Assembly: GCA_900544425.1 (NCBI GenBank)
Contig: UQUX01000031.1
Location: forward strand, 1-16,112
Length of the DNA stretch: 16,112 nucleotides
Direction of reading: 5' to 3'
Source of the DNA: an uncultured Collinsella sp.
Lineage (GTDB): Bacteria; Actinomycetota; Coriobacteriia; Coriobacteriales; Coriobacteriaceae
Shown here: one piece after another, positions 1 to 8,691 of the stretch
How the letters are laid out: every line of letters begins with the position of its first letter
How positions within the stretch are numbered: position 1 is the stretch's first letter
Notes under the pieces: model-generated
Databases searched by the model: none
What the model saw: only the letters and a program-made list of their open reading frames with translations
What the model was told of the DNA's origin: nothing
Made by a program: the position numbers and the translations under genes

Positions 1-512
1 GTGTACTCCTTGCCCGCCAGCTCCACCGGGTAGGTGATGTCAGTCTTTTCCGCCCAGCTGTGGGCGGTGAGCCACGGGTCGGGCTTTTCGTTCTGCACGC
101 CGTCCTCAAAGGACTGGTGGAACAGGCCGAAGTGATACCGCAGGCCCACGCCGTCGCCGGGCAGGTTCAGCGTTGCCAGAGAGTCGAGGAAGCAGGCAGC
201 CAGACGGCCCAGACCGCCGTTGCCCAGAGAAGGTTCCGGCTCCACCTCTTCGATATCGGAAAGGCTCTTGCCGACGGCAGCCAGTGCATCGCGGGCTTCA
301 TCGTACAGTCCCAGATTGATGAGGTTGTTGGACAGCAGCTTGCCGATGAGAAATTCGGCGCTGATATAGTACAGCTTGCGGCCGGTGACCGTCTGCACAC
401 GGTCGGCGCTCTTCTGCCGGACGAGTTCCAGCAGCGCGAGATACAGCTCCTGATTCGTGCAGTCTGCCAGCGGCTTGCCCGTGAGACCCTGTAACGTTTC
501 GGTAAAGCTCAT
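1..512 (-). CDS. glgP: Glycogen/maltodextrin phosphorylase, N-terminal part (runs off the window)
   Basis: Reading the minus strand from the ATG at 512-510 gives about 170 residues without a stop before the window edge. The start is supported by a strong AGGAGG at 521-526, eight bases upstream. The protein contains the GT35 phosphorylase N-terminal signatures KLYYISAEFLIGKLL and EPSLGNGGLGRLAACFLDS, followed by GDGVGLRYHFGLF. The enzyme releases glucose-1-phosphate from alpha-1,4-glucans in the cytoplasm using pyridoxal phosphate. The PLP-lysine region lies beyond the window. It is homologous to the complete phosphorylase at 2918-5185 but clearly a different sequence, with CTG/GAA-leaning codons typical of the Firmicute-like left part of the contig. 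The gene is divergent from the AraC-type regulator, which may control it (inference). Confidence 0.93.
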   Translation of the reverse strand, partial: MSFTETLQGLTGKPLADCTNQELYLALLELVRQKSADRVQTVTGRKLYYISAEFLIGKLLSNNLINLGLYDEARDALAAVGKSLSDIEEVEPEPSLGNGGLGRLAACFLDSLATLNLPGDGVGLRYHFGLFHQSFEDGVQNEKPDPWLTAHSWAEKTDITYPVELAGKEY

Positions 513-570
513 AAATGCATCCTCCTTTGTTAGGGTGTATCTGAAAAGTTGAAAATTTAGTCTATTTCTA

Positions 571-621
571 CAAGCACAGCCGGATCTTGCGTGAAACAGC
601 CTTGGATCCCGCTTGTGCTTG
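571..621. promoter_or_regulatory. Imperfect dyad upstream of the partial glgP
   Basis: CAAGCACA (571-578) and TGTGCTTG (614-621) are perfect inverted 8-mers. Inside them GGATC and GATCC can also pair, with small bulges. The dyad sits about 60 bases upstream of the phosphorylase start and 150 bases upstream of the divergent AraC-type gene. It could be an operator or a leader hairpin. The rest of 527-770 is A+T-rich intergenic DNA in which only the araC-side promoter could be placed. Confidence 0.35.
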
Positions 622-718
622 CGAAATATTCGTCATTTTCTTTGTTTTCAAATATACCTTGCGGAAAACAGGTTTGACATCTGTACCTCCAGATATACCA
701 CATAAAACAATCAAAATC

Positions 719-748
719 TTGCCTAAAAAGCGCAGACTGTGGTACAAT
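719..748 (+). promoter_or_regulatory. Sigma-70-type promoter for the AraC-type regulator
   Basis: A -35 hexamer TTGCCT (719-724) and a -10 hexamer TACAAT (743-748) are separated by 18 bases. The -10 differs from consensus at one position. A GGGAGGTG ribosome site follows at 758-765, just before the ATG at 771, so the spacing fits a short leader. Confidence 0.6.
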
Positions 749-770
749 CCTATCATCGGGAGGTGAAACA

Positions 771-1628
771 ATGCAAAATCAGGCATCTTTGCAGGAGACC
801 AAGCAGCATGGTGCCGTGCGATTTCCCTTCAATCTGTATCCCTGCACCATTCCGGGGGACTTTCCGCAGGTGGCGCTCCACTGGCAGGAGAGCATGGAGC
901 TGGTCTTTGTCAAGCGGGGCACAGGACTGGTGCAGGTGGGCGCTGAGAGCTGCCCGGCCCGCATGGGGGACATCTTTATTTTTACGCCCGGCACCCTCCA
1001 TGCCCTGCGGCAGGCCGAAGGGCAGTGCATGGAATACGAAAATATCATTTTTGAGCTGGAGCTTCTGGGCGGCGCAGAGGACCTTTGTGCCGAGAAATAT
1101 CTGCTTCCGCTGCAAAGCGGGCGCTTGTCGCTGCCTGCGCGGCTGACCCCGAACGATTTGTGCTATCTGCAGGCCGCCGCCTGCCTGCGGGAGGTGGAGG
1201 ATGCCAACCGCGCCAAGCTCCCCGGCTACGAGCTGCAGGTCAAGGGGGCATTGCTGCGGTTTCTTGCCCTGCTCCTTGCACAGGGCCGGCAGCGGCTTGC
1301 CGCCGAGACAGCCGACACCCAGCGGCTGAAAACGCTCCTGCAATGGCTCTCGGCCCATTATACCGAGGAACTCCGGGTCGCCGATGCCGCCGGGGTCTGC
1401 TCCTTCAGTGCCAGCCACTTCATGCGGTGGTTCCGGCAGATGACCGGGCAGAGCTTTGTGGCCTTTCTGAACGAGTATCGGCTCAACGCCGCCGCCGAAG
1501 CGCTGCAGGCCACGGATGAGACGGTTCTGACCATCGCTTCCCGGTGCGGGTTTGAGAACCTCTCCTATTTTAACCGGGCGTTCAAGGCGCACTTCGGCAT
1601 GACACCCCGGGAGTACCGGAAAAAATAA
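771..1628 (+). CDS. AraC-family transcriptional regulator (cupin sensor + double HTH)
   Basis: Complete 285-residue protein starting at ATG 771, with GGGAGGTG positioned just upstream. Residues ~15-100 form an AraC-type cupin sensor domain (for example ELVFVKRGTGLVQVG and GDIFIFTPGTLHAL). Residues ~185-285 are the AraC/XylS DNA-binding domain with two helix-turn-helix motifs: the first around VADAAGVCSFSASHFMRWFR, the second around TIASRCGFENLSYFNRAF, ending in the family-typical GMTPREYRK. Such proteins usually activate carbohydrate genes on binding a small sugar. It is transcribed away from the partial glgP and converges on the lacI fragment. The effector cannot be read from the sequence; glgP as a target is inferred from position only. 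Confidence 0.93.
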   Translation: MQNQASLQETKQHGAVRFPFNLYPCTIPGDFPQVALHWQESMELVFVKRGTGLVQVGAESCPARMGDIFIFTPGTLHALRQAEGQCMEYENIIFELELLGGAEDLCAEKYLLPLQSGRLSLPARLTPNDLCYLQAAACLREVEDANRAKLPGYELQVKGALLRFLALLLAQGRQRLAAETADTQRLKTLLQWLSAHYTEELRVADAAGVCSFSASHFMRWFRQMTGQSFVAFLNEYRLNAAAEALQATDETVLTIASRCGFENLSYFNRAFKAHFGMTPREYRKK

Positions 1629-1630
1629 GC

Positions 1631-1683
1631 AAAACGAGGCCGTTCTGCCTCTCTGGAAAAGAGAGGAAACGGCCTCGTTTTTT
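1631..1683. terminator. Bidirectional rho-independent terminator
   Basis: AAAACGAGGCCGTT (1631-1644) pairs perfectly with 1668-1681, and an inner stem CCTCTC/GAGAGG (1648-1653 / 1661-1666) extends it. A T-run follows on the plus strand, and the A-run at the left end gives a T-run on the minus strand. It lies between the convergent AraC gene and lacI fragment and can serve both. Confidence 0.9.
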
Positions 1684-1688
1684 GCACA

Positions 1689-2137
1689 TCAGATCTCCGG
1701 CGGCGGGCAGCAGCTCTCCCGTTGGATGAGCTTATGCGGCACAATGATCTTGGTTGCCAGAAGATTCGGGTTCTCGATATGGTTGATGGTCTGGCTGGCC
1801 GCTTCCATGCCCAGCTGATAGGGGTTCACGTCCACGGTGGTCAGCTGCGGGCTGGTGATGCGGGAGAACAGCGAGTTATTGAAGGACACGATGGAAAGGT
1901 CTTTCGGGACGCGCAAACCCAGCTTGCCGCAGAACTGTTCCAGCACCACGGCAAGGATGTCGTCGCTGACCAGCATGGCGGTGGGGCGGTCCGGCGCGGT
2001 GAACAGGGCCTTCAGCGTTTCTTCGTAAGCATCGTTCAGGGCATCGATCTCCACGCAGTCCTCTTCGCGGGGGGTGATGCCATGCTTGAGCAGGGACATC
2101 TGGTAACCGCGTTTGCGCTCTGCAGAAAACAGCATGG
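1689..2137 (-). pseudogene. LacI-family regulator, C-terminal half only (5' part lost at a junction)
   Basis: About 149 residues of a LacI/GalR periplasmic-binding-like effector domain are readable on the minus strand, from around AMLFSAERKRGYQ to the TGA at 1691-1689. Recognisable family blocks are RPTAMLVSDDILAVVLEQF, the VPKDLSIVSFNN strand, SPQLTTVDVNPYQLG, and the terminal LIQRESC. The DNA-binding helix-turn-helix and the first half of the effector domain are missing. Upstream of about 2137 the DNA instead encodes malQ on the other strand. The open frame continues through malQ antisense to 2786, but that part has no LacI similarity. The gene is truncated either by a real deletion or, more likely, by an assembly chimera. 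An intact relative would probably repress sugar-use genes. Confidence 0.85.
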
Positions 2138-2789
2138 CATCGACCACTTCCGCGGGTTCGATGAGTATTTCTCCATCCCCTACGGCAGCGAGACTGCGGC
2201 AGAGGGCCACTGGGAGAAAGGCCCCGGCATCGAGCTGTTCCGTGCCGTGGAGCAGGCATTGGGCAAGCGGGAGATCATTGCGGAGGATCTTGGCTATATG
2301 AGCGAGACGGTCCGTCAGCTGGTGCGGGACAGCGGCTTCCCCGGCATGAAGGTGCTGGAATTTGCCTTTGACTCCCGCGACACCGGCAGTGCCAGCGACT
2401 ATCTGCCCCACAACTACCCGGTGAACAGCGTGGCCTATACCGGCACCCACGACAACGAGACGGCGCGCGGTTGGTTTGAGGGAACGGCCACCCCGCGTCA
2501 ACGCGAGCAGGCAGCCCTGTACACCCATCAGCAGGCCGGCGAACCCATGGCAGATGCACTCAATCGCACCATCGCCGCCAGCGTGAGTGACACGTGCATC
2601 TACACCATGCAGGACCTGCTCAACTTGGGCAACGAGGCGCGCATCAACACCCCTGCCACGCTGGGCGGCAACTGGACCTGGCGCATGCTCGACGGCGCCA
2701 TCACCCGCGAGCTCGAGCACAAACTCACCGACTGGACCGAGACCTACTTCCGCATCCCGTCGGAAGCCGAAATCAAGCTTCCTCAATAG
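2138..2789 (+). pseudogene. malQ: 4-alpha-glucanotransferase (amylomaltase), C-terminal part only
   Basis: About 216 residues of a GH77 amylomaltase begin at IDHFRGF (2138 onward) and end at the TAG at 2787-2789. All three catalytic acids known from the family are present: Asp in IDHF (nucleophile), Glu in IIAEDLG (acid/base), and Asp in TGTHDNE. The N-terminal ~290 residues of the usual ~500 are absent, and no start codon or ribosome site belongs to it. The apparent long frame reaching back to 1722 is only antisense lacI. Codon use appears to change near the conserved YTGTHDNET block (about 2430-2470), from CTG/GAA-rich to CTC/GAG-rich, so the fragment may itself be a mosaic. MalQ transfers glucan chains between maltodextrins and supplies substrate to phosphorylase; the complete glgP follows 128 bases downstream, a common malQ-glgP pairing. 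Confidence 0.9.
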
Positions 2790-2837
2790 GAGCTACCGCG
2801 CCCGGCCCCTCCCCACCGTGCGGACGCGCTTGCTTTT

Positions 2838-2871
2838 CCCGCGCGAGGCCACCCCAATCCCCTCGCGCGGG
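2838..2871 (+). terminator. Strong hairpin between malQ and glgP (terminator or attenuator)
   Basis: An 11-bp perfect stem, CCCGCGCGAGG (2838-2848) with CCTCGCGCGGG (2861-2871), has a 12-base loop and is followed by CTTCTT. The T-tract is weak, so it may reduce rather than stop read-through into glgP, or protect the mRNA end. It lies 46 bases upstream of the glgP start. Confidence 0.6.
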
Positions 2872-2917
2872 CTTCTTATGAATTGCAGACATGAAACAAC
2901 CCATCACAGGAGAAAAC

Positions 2918-5185
<2,268 letters not shown>

Positions 5186-5213
5186 TTTCGCTTCCCTTAC
5201 CCATCCTCTTGAG

Positions 5214-5246
5214 AAACGGAGTCCTGGCAACACGGCTCCGTTTTTT
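5214..5246 (+). terminator. Rho-independent terminator of glgP
   Basis: AAACGGAG (5214-5221) pairs with CTCCGTTT (5236-5243), extended inward by one wobble and one C-G pair, and is followed by a run of six T. It lies 28 bases after the glgP stop. Confidence 0.9.
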
Positions 5247-5286
5247 GTGCCCGCACGTTACCCTGCGACCCAACTCGGCCAAACAA

Positions 5287-5502
5287 TCTCGATCTGTAAC
5301 AACTACTCGGTAAAAACGGTCCCAGCTGTTACAGATTGAGACATACCGGCCCCTCCCCTTGGGTTTATCTCGATCTGTAACATCTAGCAGCTGAAATTCA
5401 CCTTTGGTGTTACAGATTTAGATGAAATGGTTAGCTCAGCGGAACCGTCTCGATCTGTAACATCTAACGTCCGAAATCAGCCTCACCCGTTACAGATCGA
5501 GA
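5287..5502. repeat. Array of three 55-bp inverted-repeat units (six alternating 14-mers)
   Basis: The 14-mer TCTCGATCTGTAAC occurs exactly at 5287, 5368 and 5448. Its inverse (GTTACAGATCGAGA or a near copy) occurs at 5328, 5409 and 5489. Each left/right pair is separated by exactly 27 bases. The third pair is perfect, the first has one G-to-T change that keeps a G-U pair, and the second has two changes. Start-to-start steps are 41, 40, 41, 39 and 41 bases. The 27-base interiors differ but share a partial pattern (CTA near the left, AAA in the centre); units 2 and 3 share ATCTA and GAAAT. The between-unit segments (26 and 25 bases) look unrelated. The array fills the gap between the convergent glgP and ABC operon, between their two terminators, and no protein is apparent in it. 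It could be a REP/MITE-like element or a phased protein-binding array. Confidence 0.9.
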
Positions 5503-5535
5503 CAAACGACCGGTCAGACAGCCCCAACACAAAGA

Positions 5536-5574
5536 AAGGCTCCCCTCTCGCCCAGTGGACGGGAGGGGAGCCTT
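5536..5574 (-). terminator. Terminator of the sugar ABC operon
   Basis: A 12-bp stem (5536-5547 with 5563-5574; core GGCTCCCCTC/GAGGGGAGCC) is followed on the minus strand by TTTCTTTG. It lies about 70 bases beyond the stop of the ATPase gene, the last gene of the minus-strand operon. Confidence 0.85.
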
Positions 5575-5642
5575 ATATGTGACCGCGGCAAAAGGATGGC
5601 AATACCGCAGTCGCCCAAAGGGAGGGCCTGGATGCACCGGGC

Positions 5643-6842
5643 CTAGATAAGGTTCTTGCCAGAGACCTTATCGAAGAGGTGGGTCGCGTTCTTCTCGAAC
5701 TTGAACCAGATGGTGTCGCCAGCCTTGAGCGCGCCCTTGGCCTCGAGGTCGACGACGGGGATAATCAGGACAAACTGGCCGTCGGGAGCGGTCACGTGGA
5801 CATGCTCGGTCGAGCCCATGAGCTCGGTCACCTCGACGGTACCCTGGAGCGCGCCCTCCTCGCCCTTGTCGGCAAGCAGGATCTGCTCGGGACGCACGCC
5901 GGCCGTAATCTCCTTCACGTCGCCGCCGTCCCAGTTGAGGGCAAGCTGAGCGCAAGTCTCGGGGGCGAGCGCCACGTTCATATCCTCGGTCTTGACGGTA
6001 AAGCCGTTGCCCGAGCGCACCAGCTGGGCATCGAAGAAGTTCATCTGCGGCACGCCGATGAAGCCGGCGACGAAGATGTTCGCGGGATGGTTGAAGACCT
6101 CCTGCGGCGTGGCGATCTGCTGGACAACGCCGTCCTTCATGACCACGATACGGTCACCGAGGGTCATAGCCTCGGTCTGGTCGTGAGTAACATAAATGAA
6201 CGTGCCCTTGATCTCGTGGCGCAGCTTAATGAGCTCGGCACGCATCTGGTTACGAAGCTTGGCGTCCAGGTTGGACAGCGGCTCGTCCATCAGGAAGACC
6301 TTGGGGTCACGCACGATGGCGCGGCCGATAGCGACACGCTGGCGCTGGCCGCCGGAGAGCGCCTTGGGCTTACGGTCGAGGTACTCGGTAATGCCCAGAA
6401 TCTCGGCAGCAGAGCGAACCTTGCGGTCGATCTCGTCCTTGGGAACCTTCTTGAGCTCGAGCGTAAATGCCATGTTCTCGTACACCGTCATATTGGGGTA
6501 CAGAGCGTAGCTCTGGAACACCATGGCGATGTCGCGGTCCTTGGGCGCCACGTCGTTGACACGCTTGCCGTCGATGAGCACATCGCCCGAGGTAATGTCC
6601 TCCAGGCCGGCGACCATGCGCATCGTCGTGGACTTACCGCAGCCAGAGGGGCCAACGAGGACGACGAACTCCTGGTCGTGAACGGTGAGGTTGAAGTCCT
6701 CTACAGCGAGCACACCGTCCTCGGTAACCTTGAGGTTGTGCTTCTTCTCCTCGGTCTTCTTCTTTTTGCCAAAGAAGCCTTTCTTTTTTGACTCGTTGTT
6801 GGGATACACCTTCTGAACATGTTTGAGAACGATCTCGGCCAT
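5643..6842 (-). CDS. ugpC: Sugar ABC transporter ATP-binding protein (UgpC/MsmK/MalK type)
   Basis: A 399-residue CUT1-family ATPase. Visible motifs are Walker A GPSGCGKST (64-72), Q-loop Gln110, signature LSGGQ (162-166), Walker B FLMDEP (183-188), D-loop around Asp193 and H-loop His220. A C-terminal regulatory TOBE-type region follows, including GVRPEQILL. Residues ~15-43 form a lysine-rich insertion between the first strand and the Walker A region that E. coli MalK lacks. The protein energises the two permeases at the inner face of the membrane. It is the last gene of the operon, 68 bases after the second permease, with a GC-rich hairpin in that gap and a GAAAGG ribosome site. The ugpC symbol names the family; glycerol-phosphate transport is not implied. 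Confidence 0.94.
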   Translation of the reverse strand: MAEIVLKHVQKVYPNNESKKKGFFGKKKKTEEKKHNLKVTEDGVLAVEDFNLTVHDQEFVVLVGPSGCGKSTTMRMVAGLEDITSGDVLIDGKRVNDVAPKDRDIAMVFQSYALYPNMTVYENMAFTLELKKVPKDEIDRKVRSAAEILGITEYLDRKPKALSGGQRQRVAIGRAIVRDPKVFLMDEPLSNLDAKLRNQMRAELIKLRHEIKGTFIYVTHDQTEAMTLGDRIVVMKDGVVQQIATPQEVFNHPANIFVAGFIGVPQMNFFDAQLVRSGNGFTVKTEDMNVALAPETCAQLALNWDGGDVKEITAGVRPEQILLADKGEEGALQGTVEVTELMGSTEHVHVTAPDGQFVLIIPVVDLEAKGALKAGDTIWFKFEKNATHLFDKVSGKNLI

Positions 6843-6859
6843 GTCTCTACCTTTCGATA

Positions 6860-6886
6860 TGCGGCGCCGCGCTGAGGGGCGCCGCA
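6860..6886 (-). promoter_or_regulatory. Intercistronic mRNA hairpin before the ATPase gene
   Basis: A perfect 9-bp stem, TGCGGCGCC (6860-6868) with GGCGCCGCA (6878-6886), has a 9-base loop. No T-run follows on the minus strand; the ATPase ribosome site comes next. This fits an mRNA-stabilising or expression-tuning element better than a terminator. Confidence 0.65.
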
Positions 6887-6910
6887 GAAACTTGCAAAAC
6901 AGTTACGGCA

Positions 6911-7750
6911 TTAGCCCTTGACGGCACCTGCCACCACGCCGTCGATGATGTACTTCTGACAGAGGATGTACATGATAACGATGGGGATAACGACCATCAT
7001 GATGCAGGCCATCATGGGGCCGAGCTCGACGTGGCCGTAGCCGCCGCGGAAGTACTGGATCAAGATAGGAATGGTCTTGTACTTGGTGGAGTCGAGCGTA
7101 AGGTAGGGCAGCAGATAGTCGTTCCAGACCCACATGGTCTCGAGGATGCCGACCGAAAGATAGGTGGGCTTCATGATGGGAAGGACGATCTTAAAGAACA
7201 CCTGGACCGGGTTGCAGCCATCAATCATGGCCGCCTCCTCGATCTCGAGCGGGATGTTCTTTACAAAACCGGCGAACATAAAGACCGCCAGGCCCGCGCC
7301 AAAGCCCAGATAGATAAAGCAGATGTTGAACGGCGTATTAAAGCCGATGCGGTCCGCCAAATTGGACAGCGTGAACATGAGCATCTGGAACGGCACGACC
7401 ATCGAGAACACGAACAGGTAATAGAAGAAGTTCGAGATCTTGTTGTTGACACGAACCACGTACCAAGCGCACATGGAGCAGCACACCAAGATCAGCACGA
7501 CCGACGTGACCGTGATGATGAGCGAGCACATAAATGCCGAGGCAAAGCCCTGCTCGTTAAGGGCGTGCATGTAGTTTGCGAGGCCGTTGAACGTCTCGGG
7601 CGTGAGCAGATCGAATGCCGTGGTGGTGCTGATTGCGGTCGCTTTCTTAAAAGAATTAAGCGCAATCATGAACACGGGGTAGATCCACGCGAGCGACAGG
7701 ATCGTAAAGAAAATCGAGAGCGCGCGGTTGATAACCTTATCGCGTTTCAT
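6911..7750 (-). CDS. Sugar ABC transporter permease (MalG/MsmG type)
   Basis: A 279-residue integral membrane protein with about six hydrophobic segments, beginning MKRDKVINRALSIFFTILSL. The permease EAA loop that docks on the ATPase is seen as EEAAMIDGCNPVQVFFKIVLP, with its conserved Gly and the Pro after the hydrophobic residues. It belongs to the BPD_transp_1 family, second-permease (MalG-like) subgroup. The start codon overlaps the stop of the upstream permease by one base (TAATG at 7752-7748), and AGGAGG lies inside the end of that upstream gene, so translation is probably coupled. It forms the membrane channel with the neighbouring permease for import of an oligosaccharide; the substrate is not readable from the sequence. 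Confidence 0.94.
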   Translation of the reverse strand: MKRDKVINRALSIFFTILSLAWIYPVFMIALNSFKKATAISTTTAFDLLTPETFNGLANYMHALNEQGFASAFMCSLIITVTSVVLILVCCSMCAWYVVRVNNKISNFFYYLFVFSMVVPFQMLMFTLSNLADRIGFNTPFNICFIYLGFGAGLAVFMFAGFVKNIPLEIEEAAMIDGCNPVQVFFKIVLPIMKPTYLSVGILETMWVWNDYLLPYLTLDSTKYKTIPILIQYFRGGYGHVELGPMMACIMMVVIPIVIMYILCQKYIIDGVVAGAVKG

Positions 7751-8604
7751 TACTGCTGCACCTCCTTGGACCTCGTGGCCTTAAGCTGGATCATGGAGAT
7801 GGCCACGACCAGGATGCAGAAGATAACCGCCTTGGCCTGACCAATGCCCTGCCATGCGATACCGGCACGCGAATAGAACGTGTTGTAGATGTTCAGGGCG
7901 AGCATCTCGGTGGAGTGCGCGGGGGCGCCGCCGGTAAGGGCGAGGTTCTGGTCGAACAGCTTAAAGCCGTTGGTGATGGACAGGAACAGGCAGATGGTGA
8001 TGGTCGGCATCAGGTTAGGGATCTTAACCTTCCAAAACGTCTGCCATGCCGTAGCGCCGTCGACCTTGGCGGCCTCGATGTAGTCGGACGGAATGGACTG
8101 CAGACCAGCGATGTAGATGATCATCATGTAGCCGACCTGCTGCCACAGGGTCAGGATGATAAGGCCCCAGAAGCCAGCAGCAGAGTTAAGAGCGATGAGC
8201 TGGGCGCCCACGTTGGAGAGCAGGCAGTTGATCAGAATCTGCCAAATGTAGCCCAGCACGATGCCGCCGATCAGGTTAGGCATAAAGAAGATCGTACGGA
8301 AGATGTTGGTGCCTTTGAGCGCCTTGCGGGTGAGCGCCTGCGCAATGGCCAGGGCGATCACGTTGATGAGCACCGTCGACAGGAAGGCAAACGCCACGGT
8401 AAAGAAGAACGACGTGGAGAACTGCGGATCGGACAGCGCGCGCACGTAGTTCTCGATACCGACAAAGTGCGCGTTACTAATGATAATAAACTGGCAGAAC
8501 GAGAGATAGAAGCCCTGGATAAAAGGGATCACGAACCCGATCATAAACGCCAGACACGTGGGCAGCATAAAGAGCGGCCACCAGCGCTTGAGTGCTTTGC
8601 CCAT
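7750..8604 (-). CDS. Sugar ABC transporter permease (MalF/MsmF/UgpA type)
   Basis: A 284-residue membrane protein with about six transmembrane stretches, the first around WWPLFMLPTCLAFMIGFVIP. The EAA loop reads YIEAAKVDGATAWQTFWKV, followed by IPNL. The start ATG at 8604 is preceded by GAAAGG eight bases upstream. It is the first permease of a CUT1-type importer and pairs with the MalG-like protein encoded immediately downstream. Its gene is separated from the binding-protein gene by 87 bases holding a 13-bp perfect hairpin, an arrangement reminiscent of malE-malF spacers where the binding protein is made in excess. It ends Arg-Ser-Lys-Glu-Val-Gln-Gln with no extra domain. Confidence 0.94.
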   Translation of the reverse strand: MGKALKRWWPLFMLPTCLAFMIGFVIPFIQGFYLSFCQFIIISNAHFVGIENYVRALSDPQFSTSFFFTVAFAFLSTVLINVIALAIAQALTRKALKGTNIFRTIFFMPNLIGGIVLGYIWQILINCLLSNVGAQLIALNSAAGFWGLIILTLWQQVGYMMIIYIAGLQSIPSDYIEAAKVDGATAWQTFWKVKIPNLMPTITICLFLSITNGFKLFDQNLALTGGAPAHSTEMLALNIYNTFYSRAGIAWQGIGQAKAVIFCILVVAISMIQLKATRSKEVQQ

Positions 8605-8624
8605 AAAAGGGTCCTTTCAATATG

Positions 8625-8660
8625 CAGGGGGCGGGCAAACCAACGTCTGCCCGCCCCCTG
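8625..8660 (-). promoter_or_regulatory. Intercistronic mRNA hairpin between binding protein and permease genes
   Basis: CAGGGGGCGGGCA (8625-8637) pairs perfectly with TGCCCGCCCCCTG (8648-8660), a 13-bp GC-rich stem with a 10-base loop. No U-run follows on the minus strand, and the permease ribosome site comes next. Known malE-malF-type hairpins stabilise the upstream binding-protein message; that role is inferred here. Confidence 0.75.
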
Positions 8661-8691
8661 TCGCTAATCAGATAGCTTGGGCAGCAACTGC

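Noticed and set aside
673..705. TTGACA near 675 as a promoter -35
   Set aside because: No acceptable -10 hexamer lies 16-18 bases downstream; the promoter at 719-748 is better placed.
1722..2789. A 355-codon plus-strand frame that could be read as one novel fusion protein
   Set aside because: Its first ~138 codons are the antisense of a recognisable lacI gene, and only the part after ~2138 is MalQ. No ribosome site precedes the apparent start.
5287..5502. CRISPR array
   Set aside because: The repeated word is only 14 bases and alternates in orientation, the two interiors of units 2 and 3 are related, and no cas genes are nearby.
5679..6791. Long plus-strand open frame opposite the ABC ATPase
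   Set aside because: It is the antisense of a gene with all ABC motifs; its translation is low-complexity Leu/Val/Asp/His-rich and matches no family.
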